Shown: positions 11,531-21,915 of the stretch, piece by piece | Layout of the letters: every line of letters begins with the position of its first letter | Numbering within the stretch: position 1 is the stretch's first letter | From: Lactifluus volemus | Lineage: Eukaryota > Basidiomycota > Agaricomycetes > Russulales > Russulaceae | Length of the DNA: 64,000 nucleotides | Direction of reading: 5' to 3' | Assembly (NCBI GenBank): GCA_022376515.1 | Contig: WTXI01000002.1 | Location: 992,001-1,056,000 of the forward strand | Translations under genes and position numbers: made by a program | The notes under the pieces: generated by a model | Databases searched by the model: none | What the model was told of the DNA's origin: nothing | What the model saw: only the letters and a program-made list of their open reading frames with translations

Positions 11531-11744
11531 TGTGCTTTGATATATGCTGAGACTGGATCGAAAACACGTAGCTCCCAACAGAGGTCACCTTGTTGCGAAA
11601 CTTTGATATATTCAATGGAGCTCAGACCATCGAGTCAGTGAAATTATGACCTCCAGCACGGGGTCCACAGTATATAGTTAGCGCAACGTCACGGCACGGG
11701 GAAACTACCTGGTTATATTTGCCCCCATTCTGTCCCCACCGTAG

Positions 11745-12536
11745 TTACGTAGTCCGTTCGTCGTGCCTGCATTCCTGCTCCAGGGCATAAACGAGTTTAC
11801 CCAGGTCGTCTGTTCCAACATCCAGCGGTACCATTTGACGCTGCATGACCCGTCCGAACCTTTCCACTATCCCAGAAATCTCTAACCGAACGTCGAGTTT
11901 CTTGGCCGTCGCGTCTTCAATGGAGACCGCCTTGACGTCCTCAAGGCCACAAGCGACGATTTGATCAAACCAGGCTCGAGGCTCGCGAGTGACGTTGATC
12001 GCAAAGCCGTGCGACGTTAGCCTGTGTCGCACCTGCACGCCAATGCTAGCCACCTTTTCGTGCTCTGAGAGAAAAACGCCGGTATGTTCCGATTCTGCTG
12101 CTGGAGTGATCCCGTGCGCTTCGCGTAAATGCAGTGACAAGATGCGTTGCAATCGCGATACGTAGTCCCGAATACCGATCGGCGGCGGTCCAGCACCGTT
12201 GGCGGTGGTGGTGCGATGACGACCGAGATCGAGTAACGGATAACCGACGATTTGACCTGGTCCGTGATAAGTGAGCTCACCGCCTCGTTGGGAAAGTACA
12301 AAGTCGGCGCCGAGGGCGGTCAGTCGAGCACGTTCTGTTACGGTTTCGGAAGCGGTTTGACGACGACCGGCGGTGAAGACGGGTCTGTGTTGGAGGAGGA
12401 GTAAGATGTCTTGGTGTGATGATGAGGAGCGACGTTGGTGTAGCTGTAAGGCATGGATTGATTCTTGTAATTGAAGCGTGCGGATGTAGGGTAAAGGTTG
12501 AGTGAAATAATGGTAAACGATTGGTGGCAAGCTCAT
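11745..12536 (-). CDS. LIP2: Lipoyl(octanoyl) transferase
   Basis: A single intronless exon of 263 aa transfers octanoyl from acyl carrier protein to lipoyl-domain lysines in mitochondria. The LipB signature is clear: SQRGGELTYHGPGQIVGYPL, then KVASIGVQVRHRLTSHGFAI with the active-site Lys, and IVACGLEDVKAVSIED with the catalytic Cys. The start is the ATG at 12536 (MSLPPIVYHYFTQ). An in-frame ATG at 12575 would add 13 basic residues (MSRPQQGERKKKN) that do not resemble a presequence well. Length and motifs are complete, so the enzyme should be active. It converges on the Nudix gene with a 214-bp gap. Confidence 0.95.
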   Translation of the reverse strand: MSLPPIVYHYFTQPLPYIRTLQLQESIHALQLHQRRSSSSHQDILLLLQHRPVFTAGRRQTASETVTERARLTALGADFVLSQRGGELTYHGPGQIVGYPLLDLGRHRTTTANGAGPPPIGIRDYVSRLQRILSLHLREAHGITPAAESEHTGVFLSEHEKVASIGVQVRHRLTSHGFAINVTREPRAWFDQIVACGLEDVKAVSIEDATAKKLDVRLEISGIVERFGRVMQRQMVPLDVGTDDLGKLVYALEQECRHDERTT

Positions 12537-13922
12537 GTTTTTTTTCTTTCTTTCTCCTTGTTGGGGCCGACTCACCGGGACTCACCGGGACAAAACATCC
12601 GATGATCGAGAGGTTCAATGTTTCCCACGCTGCTGAGGTCGGAAAATGTTTACAGTAATTCGTCATACAGTAATACAGTACCCTCACTACGACGGCTCAT
12701 CAGAGGGCAGAGCGAAACAGTAGCGAGGCCGGACTCTCGGGTCCCGAAACACATGACATTAGAGCGGGCAGGGCCGGGCAGACATCCACACCAACCTTGA
12801 ACACACGTGCCATACTTTTATGGTTTATTGGGTACCACTCCACTGTAGACTTCAGGCTGAAGGGCATCATCTATCACTCCACTACCCCAATCTGGACTCC
12901 AGGCTGTGGGTAAAATGCTTCACTTCACCTCAGGCTAGCGCGTTACGTAGACTTTTTTACCTTTCCCTCTACGGTATCCGGGGGTACTTTTTGTTGACCC
13001 TGCGTCACATTGACTATAAACAGGTTCTGATTCTCAGCCGGCAAACATAACATAACTAGGGGAGAGACAATAGAACTCGACGGGTATCCAATGACGGTCA
13101 TCGCGAATTGCGATAGGCTCTCAATTGAACGCCATAGGGGGGGGGGACGTTTGATTTGTGGGGAGCAACCTTTTGCGAAACCCTGGGGGCCCAAAAAAAA
13201 AAAAAACAATAGACTCTCCTAGGACTTCAGGCTATAGCGAACTTCTCAAAAATTTTACAATTAAGAAAAAAGAAGTTGCTCCCGCGCGGCAGTCAAACTA
13301 AACCTATTGGAACGCTTGACTGGAGATCCCCCTCCCCTCCTCCCTCACTACCGTTTTGGATCAGACTTTTTTTGCTAAGCCTTTTTCGAGTTACAGTTGG
13401 CCGATGTACATACGGGCGTCCAATTGCAGGTCCACATCTCCCAGGTCAGGTATAGAAATTGCGTCTGAACACCAACATTTCAAACAATGAGCCCGAATCA
13501 ACGAAACAAGTTCCGAGTTGACCGGTGACACCGACCGTCAGTTATTCTTAGCAGAGCGTAACAATATACCTTTCTTTACTGGTATGACACCTCAGAACGA
13601 CTTGGGGGGGGGGCTGGCCAGACCCTCTCGCAGCAGTCAGCTTCTAGATGTGGTCATTGTTTGTCGGCATTGATGCAAGTAAATACAATCCGTATGTCGT
13701 TACAGAAATATCACAGAATGAACCCAAGACAAAGTCCGGTGCATCGTAAATAAATTAAACCCCGGCTGTGCGAAGCAAAGGCAGCCACTTGATCCCCCAA
13801 TGTGGCGACATGGTGGGGGAGTCGATAAGAGGCAGAACAGCGGGGCGTTGAATAAGGTAAGGAAAACATAAAACCGGCCCAAACCACCGTGCAGAAACAG
13901 ATTATGTGCCAAAGCGGGATTT
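12537..13922. other. Gene-poor intergenic region with homopolymers
   Basis: 1.4 kb without a supportable gene. It holds a 10-base direct repeat (actcaccggg, twice, about 12570-12590), a G10 run (13137-13146), an A14 run (13193-13206), another G10 (13604-13613) and a short inverted repeat (GGGAGCAAC at 13161, GTTGCTCCC at 13275). No TE protein remains readable. Confidence 0.5.
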
Positions 13923-14885
13923 TTAGTGTGAATATTCGCGAGCAGCGGGGCGGCCCCGGGGGGTATCGTCCCCTTCGTCACCTTCTGTTCTTCTGTCGCT
14001 TCCCGATTGTTGAATATGTTGCAACCATCTCCGGTACCAACTTCCGAGGAACCGTTTTATTTCTTCTGGCATGCCGAGATATTCGACATTTCGCGCGAGG
14101 CCATCCCAGCGGATCACATGACGTTGCAGTGCGTCTTCAATGCCGTTCGTCTCGCCAAAGTACATCCACGTCACAAGATATGGGAAGGACGATGCGTCGG
14201 GAATAGGCAGGTAGACGATCGGATGATCCGCAGTAGATGGTAGTAATCGGGGCAGCCGTGATGCCACGCTTGCAGAGATAGAAGGTCGACTACTCGGACC
14301 AGCGCCTTGGGGTGCGAGCTGGGCGGCGGGTTGAATCAAGTCGAGTGGAGATGAGCCACTAAATAGGGCCCTCAGGAGAGTTGATTGTGCGGAGAGGTAG
14401 TCGATGTGGAGCTATTGCGATTTTAAATGAGAATAACTATCTCTTGATGAAACCTGAAACGGCGAACCTTCATAAGTACGCGCATGGGTTCTCTGTTCAG
14501 ATTAGGCGCAGTTAGACGTCTCCCCAGGCTAGATGGATCATGGGAGTTGGGCAATACTTCTGCATTAAGTGTTGGGGCACTCTGTCCATGAGCAATAACA
14601 CCTGACGGATAATTGTCGACAGGATATACTAAGCAGGATATCATCAGCGAGCTGTTGCAGCGTCGGGGCTAAAATTGAGAATTCCGAGTACTTACCGATA
14701 GAGCAGTCCGTGGTTTCGGTATCGTTCCAGTATTGAGGAGCAAGCCTACGAAGTGAATCGACGATATACTCGTGCGGAACTCCTACCAAGGATGGTGGAG
14801 GAAACGGTCTCGGAACAAAGGAGCTGACAGATTCAGTGGTTGGTGCAGGAGACGGAAGAGGGGGACTCTGACGAGGGGGAGCCAT
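13923..14885 (-). CDS. BTB/POZ-like protein of unknown function
   Basis: Three exons (14885-14696, 14628-14468, 14411-13923) give a clean 279-aa frame with 67- and 56-bp introns. Residues after a Ser/Pro-rich start read VPHEYIVDSLRRLAPQYWND, then ETTDCSIV, which resembles the start of a BTB fold. After the second intron comes LHIDYLSAQSTLLRALFSG, the usual core helix position. The C-terminal part has IVYLPIPDASSFPYLVTWMY and WDGLARNVEYLGMPEEIKRF. I believe this is a family common in Agaricomycetes, but I cannot name its function. No signal peptide or membrane segment is seen. It may be a protein-interaction adaptor. Confidence is high that it is a gene, low on role. Confidence 0.75.
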
Positions 14886-16253
14886 GAAAAATATCCGAAT
14901 GAAATTCTGAAATAAATTTGGATTGTAAAAAATATAAGGGGGTACGAAAAGGCGGTGCGACGGGGCTATCAACGGTTGAGAACAATAGCCAGCTGGCCGC
15001 GGCGATGCGGAGTGTCATCAACTGAGAGAGAGAGAGTTATAAACAGCAAGTATCATTCGAAGCAACCTCAAATCGGACGAGGCATCGGCTCCAAAAAAGG
15101 CAGGAGTGTACCGACAAGCGGGACGTGCGGATCATCTCTCACTGACAACCCATGGCCCTTTCTTGTTGGCAACGATCTCCAAATCTCCAACATCATCTCA
15201 AGTCAAAACCTGAAAATGACAAAAAAGTAATGATTGTCATGTCCACGTGATTACCACTTCTCAGTCATCGGGTTCACCTCACTGCTCCACTCACGGGTCA
15301 ATCCGGGCGTCACTAATCATCGATCATCGGCGATGCATCATCATCATCATCATCATCACCAGTAGAGCGATTGCGTATGGGAAACAATAGGACTGGCATT
15401 TCATATGCAGACCATTTTCGTCTATTGGCAAGCCTTCAGTGATCTATGGCCTCTTGCACTGGTAATCCGGTCATCGTGGGGAACCATGGATCGGCAACAA
15501 GTAAGAGCTTATTGTTGGGTGATCTGGTGATCTGACGCCATGGAAACATCTGCCACGTTGTCGTTGGTACCGCGTGACTTCCAACTAGGCAAGAAATTTG
15601 CATGCCATCGTAAAATTTGTTCCTCCTCTGTCATCCGATTGAACAAGATATATTAAAAATTACTACATGATAACACGCTGAGGCTGAGCCTCCTTCGCTA
15701 CACGAGCGTTATCGGGCCTTGAACCAGAGTGTGAGACACTAGATCCATGACGGACATGCCAAAGTGATGGGACCGTTCGAAAACCATGACCCCATCAATT
15801 CTCAGACCGCCAAATGAACGCCACAAGTCTGCGTCTCTGCCTTGACAGCTCTCCAGGCCCGTACCGACTTGATCAAATCATGACATTGGTCAAGTTCGGA
15901 ATAACTCTGCTCAGGAATGCTGTTGTTTCTTCCAGTCAGACACTACGCTTGTCACGAGAAATGTAATGTACATACTGATCATGTATGCATGATGCGTGCT
16001 ATTGCGCGAAAAGTATTGCTACAAAGAATGGAGACCGCCATCATTCTCCTCAACTCCACGAACGCAAGATACAAGGGGCTTGAAGTAGTCAAGTGCACTT
16101 CAGCCATCGGGTATATAAGTGGGAACTATTAGAACGTCGGATTCGCAGCTAGGGCGATGCAGTGAATCCCGTGATAGATTATTGGGGACGTTGTCTCAGG
16201 TTGCTGTGCGAATTATTGAGCGAGACGGTAAACGTCAACCCGAAAAAAAAAAC
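14886..16253. other. Intergenic region, no gene seen
   Basis: 1.4 kb with only scattered short ORFs lacking splice context or recognisable motifs. It holds a CAT microsatellite (see separate entry). No tRNA, TE domain or promoter element is recognised. Confidence 0.5.
15336..15360. repeat. CAT trinucleotide microsatellite
   Basis: About eight consecutive CAT units, ending CACC, preceded by imperfect ATCATCGATCATCGG. It is not within a gene. Confidence 0.9.
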
Positions 16254-16602
16254 TCACTTCGGATATCGCCTCCGATGCCGAGACTTGTCATTCTCCGGAA
16301 CAGTAGTCCTTGACGTGATGGTCACCGCAGGAACGCGGGTTCGCCTGTGGTGCTCACGCGACGCTGCCGGAAGGCTGTCCGGACGTCGTTGCGACGCGCG
16401 GCTCAGTGATAGTCTCACGGGATGTCCGGAGAAGGAATTCCTCCTTGGGTGAGAGGCCTTCTTCGGGTCCATGGGGACTTTAACCGAGTGACGCTCCCCA
16501 AGTCTACCCATCGAGATGTTTCGTCTGAAAGACATGTATCAGCCACAGCTCAAACAAAAGCAGAGGAAACATGGTAAGGACTTACAGGATGAAGGGAACC
16601 AT
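16254..16602 (-). CDS. Candidate small Arg/Ser-rich protein (one intron)
   Basis: A weakly supported gene. ATG at 16602 gives MVPFI, then a good donor GTAAGTCC and acceptor CTTTCAG define a 61-bp intron (16525-16585). The joined frame codes for 95 aa and the exon total is divisible by three. Without splicing the frame stops at codon 7. The product is basic (many Arg, Ser, Pro, His), with no cysteine pattern, signal peptide or known domain. A TATATAAA box lies about 115 bp upstream on the same strand, which is rare in this window. The GC-rich exon contrasts with AT-richer flanks. It could also be a non-coding transcript. Confidence 0.35.
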
Positions 16603-16713
16603 GTTCTTCAGTATGGTGGATATTGTGGTTTGTTTCAAAGTTGTATGCAGTTAAGGTTGTATGGGATGAGAGTGAAGCTTTGAAGGGGGGACGAGTGGTC
16701 AACTTGCAACCTC

Positions 16714-16723
16714 TTTATATAAA
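16714..16723 (-). promoter_or_regulatory. TATA box of the candidate gene at 16.6 kb
   Basis: TTTATATAAA, a near-perfect palindromic TATA element. It is followed on the minus strand by CT-rich sequence and then, about 115 bp on, the candidate ATG at 16602. Confidence 0.4.
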
Positions 16724-19025
16724 CGGTAGGAGTACCCGCCTCATGGATCTTGCGTGTGGAGCTTGCTCGGTAACCCTTGACGGTTCCAGGCAACCCTAGA
16801 ATAAGTGCACAGCATTGCTGTCCGTGGCGCGGTAATTATATTCTGAGGGCGTTAGAGTTGTGCCATCATATAAGCACCCGTCTCGAGGGTGACTCCGAGG
16901 TCTCCAGGTCCGTAGTTGGGCGATATAAACAAAGCGGTGTCGGACAATACCCACCGGGCTTCCGAGTCCGATTTTCGAGTACGAGTCGGAAGGTTAGGCT
17001 TACCGGTTAGGCGTGGGAATGACGCCACCCCTGATCTAACTACGCTCCTTATCGAGGCTAGGCTAGGTGGATGCCATGCAGGCAAAGTTACCGCTTTCCA
17101 TCCATTCATGCGTGCGTCACACTGCGTATTGTATGCATCTGCAAGTTAAATCGAAGTACTTGAAAGAATCCATTGTAACTTCCCTGAATGCTGTAACCTT
17201 CCATTTCACTTGGTATGATAGAACAGCATAGAAACACTTATGTGGTTAGATAAGACAACGCTTCACATGGAAATGACTCGTGGAAAACAAACACGTGAAG
17301 CAAACCCTATTATATATGTAATGCTAGTTAAGAATATCACCTTATATGGTAACCCTAGCACCCTGAATAGGGAAGTTTGTCCCTAGTTCTCACATTGTCC
17401 CGGATGTCTATACACAACACATATATGTAGCATGGACCAGTGTCCTTGTATCAATGTATTGAGATCAATCAGGAGTGATGGAATGTGGCCCAGGCACTGT
17501 GGGAATTTTTTTTCAAAAACATGCCAGGGGTTCCTTCTAAAAATGTAATCAAACAATGATTTTCCTGTGAAACCCGACTGCTGGTGGATCTGTAACCTGT
17601 GGTTCGCCTGTACTGTAGAACGTGCGTGAGATAGTCGAACAACTATCGTGCTTCGTATACATCGCTTTTATTAAGGGGTGTCGTGGGTCCGCGTTGACGT
17701 GAAAGGCCAACATAAATGTAACGCCCGTTTGGCAGGATCACCGAGAGATAAGCAATTGAGCCGCAATGCGGTCCCGCCTAGGATCCTTGGGTGGGATGCG
17801 GCTGCGTACGTCATTAGGAAGGCGTAAACGATGTCAGATCATCACGACAAGGTGTGCTGGACTGTTCATTTCCAAGATCGCTGGAGTGGGGTGGATCCAA
17901 TGTGGTGTCCTGACTAGGCATCATCGCAGCACAGCCCTTATACCCTCCTGGCACGTTTGGGGGGAATAGCGTGGTCATGGTGGCTGCATCAAAGGTAATA
18001 TAGGCGGTTTGCTAACCACATTCGAGGACAGGCAGGTTTTGGTTGCATCAGTCTCTCTGTTGCTGAAGCACAGCACAGAACGCATGTGGACGCCGCTGGA
18101 CGTCTTAAAGCGCACATCAATACACCGGATCCTAGTATCCTAACTGTCCATCACCGCCGAGGTAAAAGGGTACTGTATCCAGTAAGGCGCCCATTTTGGT
18201 CTCCCTTTGGATCTCGGATCGATAAGTCCAGTACGGGCTACATACCCGGAAACATCTTTCCATGAAAAAAGGGCGTGAATGTGGATATGGCGGGGCAAAG
18301 GCGAGATTCATTGTATAGTTCGTCTACTTGTCACGTAAAGTTTGATGCACAAACGTAGCCCTGTGCATCGAGAAGCCCATTCGAGTTCGACATAATTAGT
18401 ACAAAAGATATGTTGAAAGAAGAAGATTGTGTACTGCGGCCGAACGAGTCAAAATGATTCACCAGTCGCTTGCGGACACGTGATCTAGTGAGCATAGCCC
18501 ACATTGCAAGAAAGACAGCTGACAGTTGCGCAGTCGTTTGCAAAGCTAAACGGGGACGCGGGCTTGAGTATTCAGCGACAAAAACACGGCATTGTTTATA
18601 TTTATTGGGGAATGTACAAAGACGCAGTAGCCTAGAAGTAGTTAGTACAACAGCCTCGGTGGAACAAAGATCATGTAGAGAAATTTACAACTCAGAAAGA
18701 TCCGAGATCGTGCTAGTCCCCTAAAGGCCTCTCTTTAACTCGGATAAAGTAGGAAACGCCGCTGAGAAGATCCCAGAGTAGTCAAGGTCAACAGAGGGGG
18801 CAGGAAAGGCTCCGCAGGATGTTCGACTTAGGAGTAAAAAAACAAAAGCAAAAACAAAAGCTGGACCGAGCTGAGTACTGCTGTATAGTTTGAGCTGGGT
18901 CTCAGGGAGCATCAAGGATGCAAGTTTTGTGGTTGATCCCATGTTCGTCGTCGTGACGGCAGCGCGATGATAAGGAAGGTTCATGTGTGGCACCGAGCGG
19001 GCCGTTTGTCTTTAATGAATGCGGC
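16724..19025. other. Gene-poor intergenic region
   Basis: 2.3 kb without a gene I can support. Small ORFs lack family motifs. Several TATATA-type stretches (about 17311 and 17422) and CACGTG-like sites occur. It may be decayed transposon sequence or non-coding RNA, but nothing proves either. Confidence 0.5.
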
Positions 19026-19455
19026 ATGGCCGCCTCCAATCCGACATCTAGCGACGAGATATTTTCCGTCAATCCATATGAAAACCATCCTAGCCTGACA
19101 CAAATCGAGGCTGAAGTGCTCTGGGAGTATGCCAAGTTGAACCAACACGTCAAGGATGTGCGTACACCACTACTCACTCACCCTCCGAGTTCTTTGATTG
19201 AGTGCGCTTTTCACAGTTGGTCCTCCAAACACGCGCCTTGAGCAATACACCTGACGAGACGATGCTGAAACGACTTAGGATATTGGAAAGAAAGATGGGC
19301 TTGGTTTTGACATTGGTACGTTATATGTCAGCCCTTCTAGATCTCTTTTATTAAGGACGCACGACGCGCAGTTCAAAGCATCCGTGTGGGGTGTGGTGAA
19401 CGAGCAAGCCTTTTCGGCGCAGACAGTGGACAGTAGCATCGGTGACATACATTGA
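19026..19455 (+). CDS. DAD3: DASH complex subunit Dad3
   Basis: Three exons (19026-19157, 19217-19315, 19372-19455) give 104 aa, matching the small Dad3 size. The sequence carries the family core NPYENHPSLTQIEAEVLWEY, then AKLNQHVKD, LRILERKMGLVLTL and FKASVWGVVNEQAF, a helical coiled segment. Dad3 is part of the ten-subunit DASH/Dam1 ring that couples kinetochores to spindle microtubules. The ATG at 19026 is chosen because NPTSSDEIFSVNPYE follows directly; an upstream in-frame start near 18987 would add 13 residues. It converges on ARC40, 48 bp away. Confidence 0.93.
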
Positions 19456-19503
19456 GATAGTTCTCATTCAGCGATTCGTATTTATTACATTGTACCTTTG
19501 CCT

Positions 19504-21005
19504 TCAACCCACACGCAGCGCCTTGAGCTTCGTACCAAGTCCACTGACCGAATTAACATTCCATATCACAAGCTTCCCATCAACACCGCTCGTGCTTACA
19601 CGAGTCACCGCACCCGGGTTGCCCTCGTACGGGAGAACGGTCGTAATCGTGTTCTGATGCACCGTGAACAGTTCTGTGTCGGTCGCGAGCTGCGCCCCAC
19701 CACCGGGGCTACTGCCCAGGCCGCGCGAATCTGCATTGCGGAAAGTGTTGAACGCGGCGCTATTGAGACGGCCTACGGGTGATGGTGCTCCTGGCGCGCC
19801 CCGCGCCCCAACAGATGATTTGGGTGCCGTGGTGTCATCTAGAGAGCCGACAGCCTGCCAGCCAGATGAACCACCACTGAAAAGCACAGGTTGGCAGTCA
19901 TGGCCGGCAGCGACCAGGGCGTCTTCGGATGTCCACGTAAGTGTGACGTATGGGAGAGTGTTGGATCGGATCGTGTAGACTGTGGGTCCGCTTGGGTACA
20001 CGATGCTGATCGTACTGTCGTGACCTGCCAGGTTGTGTCAGTGTGCACTGCCTTCGGAGAAAGTCGGGGAGCGGAAAAGGTGACGCACTCGCAAAGGCCA
20101 ACACGTCACCGGAGGGCGAGAATCCGACAGCATGTACCCAGCCACCGGAAGGGCTGGAATATTCGCCGCACACGGTATTGAAAGGTAGTTTCTCACCCCA
20201 AATAGAGGGAGGAGGCCTGGCAGCTGTTCGGTGAGATCACGAACGGGATAACACCATGAGAGGCTTACCTTTTGTCAACATCTTTGATATAGGCAGAGAA
20301 CACGCGAGCCTTCATGTCTGCGCTCCCTGCGGCGAGTAAGACATTGTTTGGATGCCAGTCGACCGAGAGAACGGTAGAACGGATCGGCTTCTTGAGTTGT
20401 TTCGCGACCCACCAGTTGTTGTCCGGGTCGAATGAACAGACGGCGATCGCCCTTTAACCGACCAGCATCAGCACTTTTTTTTTTTCTTTCTCGGCAAGAG
20501 AAAGACGGAATGCTTACCTTGCACCGCTAGAAACGGCGAATTTATCCTCATGCGGGCTCCAGCGGACATGGGTGGCCGCACGGTTGATACGCAACAAGAC
20601 GAGGGTGGGCTTCCAAATGGTGCGCGCTGTAAGCGGATCTTGTGCTTGCTGCCATACATACGCATTGCGATCCTGCGAAGCGGTCACGATTCGGTTTGAG
20701 TTGGGTGCCCAATCAATGCAAGTGATGATTTTATCGTGCTGCGACGAGGAGAGAAAAGTTGGAGAAGGTCAAAGTAAGATTGATGAAGATCCACCTCTGA
20801 GAGTGTCTCAATCGGCGTCCAATCTGCACCATTGTGCGAGAGGATCTGAGCTTCGTGCGTATTCAGACTAACGGCGACCTCTGATGGATAGAATGAGGGT
20901 CTGAAACTAGATTTAATGGGGTTGAGACTAACGAGTACGATCAGCGTTGAAAGCATGACTAGTGATAGGAGATTGTGAGATATTGTAAACTTCTGGAGCA
21001 GCCAT
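19504..21005 (-). CDS. ARC40: Arp2/3 complex subunit ARPC1 (p40/Arc40)
   Basis: A seven-bladed WD40 protein of the Arp2/3 actin-nucleating complex. It starts [20 protein letters not shown] at 21005. Later exons show [58 protein letters not shown] and [18 protein letters not shown], the order and spacing of ARPC1. The last exon has a Gly/Ala/Pro-rich loop before the closing blade ([14 protein letters not shown]), as in the family. Introns fall near 20948, 20745, 20500, 20260 and 20070. The join FAS to [12 protein letters not shown] keeps the frame. It shares a short promoter region with VPS55. The protein acts in cortical actin patches and endocytosis. Confidence 0.93.
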
Positions 21006-21186
21006 AGTTGATTGTTATTTTTTTTAAATCGCAGAGGACGAGCAGTCGACTACTGCGTGAGTGACGAGTTCCAAGCTGGGAATACGGTGATCGTTGCACG
21101 TGGCCGAGGGTCCAGGTCCCTTTGATCTTCGCACACTCTCCGCTGCGATGCAGTTCCATTCGCACCTCTTCTCAACATACAACAAC

Positions 21187-21766
21187 ATGGCCGCAGGTAT
21201 CAAAAGTACGTCTTTGCTACCGTTTCTCTACTCTTAAAGGTATCAATAACCATCCTTTTAAGCCGTCATCTTGCTCTCATTCGTGCTCGCTGTCGGTTTC
21301 TTGATGATTATTCTTTCCTGTGCGCTCTGGTCAAACTGGTTACCCCTCTTCGTTGGTTAGTAAACTTGTTTCTACCCTTGTGCTGTCATCCGGTTTTGAT
21401 GGTATTGTGCGTCGGACAGCATTGACCTTTGTCGTGGCGCCTCTCCCCAACGCGCTCTTTTCTCACTGCGGAGCTGAAGACTTTTCAGCCGATTCTGGTG
21501 AGGGCTCAGGCCCCATCGACCTCGGCCGTTTCATTACAGCCTTTATCGTCGTTACTGGCTTTTCATTGCCACTCGTACTCGCACATTCGGAGATTATCAA
21601 GCCTGGCGCGAGTGTGATGTCTCTCATCGGTGGCGGGTACGTCGCATCATTCGCTATTCGGCGGCCACCAACGAGCGCTTAACTGACCCCCACGTGTAGT
21701 CTCGTGTATGGGACCATCTTGGCCTATACAGCTACTTTTAAACAAGATGACTCTGATTATGAATAG
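21187..21766 (+). CDS. VPS55: Vps55/LEPROT-family endosomal membrane protein
   Basis: Four exons (21187-21205, 21263-21355, 21420-21636, 21700-21766) give 131 aa, with four predicted membrane spans. The first is VILLSFVLAVGFLMIILSCA, the second LTFVVAPLPNALFSHC, the third FITAFIVVTGFSLPLVLAHS, the fourth VMSLIGGG joined to LVYGTILAY. These match Vps55, which with Vps68 controls late-endosome-to-vacuole traffic. I chose the ATG at 21187 (MAAGIK) because it gives the usual family start. An in-frame ATG at 21148 would add 13 residues. Confidence 0.95.
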
Positions 21767-21915
21767 CACATCCGCAGCTTCATCTCCGGGGCGCTTGCGT
21801 GTATCGATTAGTGGTGTGATATAATACAGCTTTCCAACTTGCTTCAATCTAGCTAAGCAGCGCCTTTGTTATATCGATCCGATAACACGCTGCCGCCCAT
21901 GGCTGGAGTTTACAG

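Noticed and set aside
13161..13283. Inverted repeat GGGAGCAAC / GTTGCTCCC as a transposon end
   Set aside because: Only 9 bp match, no target duplication is seen and there is no related internal sequence.
15336..15360. CAT repeats as a possible CRISPR-like or coding His tract
   Set aside because: It is a simple microsatellite without spacers and not in any supported reading frame.
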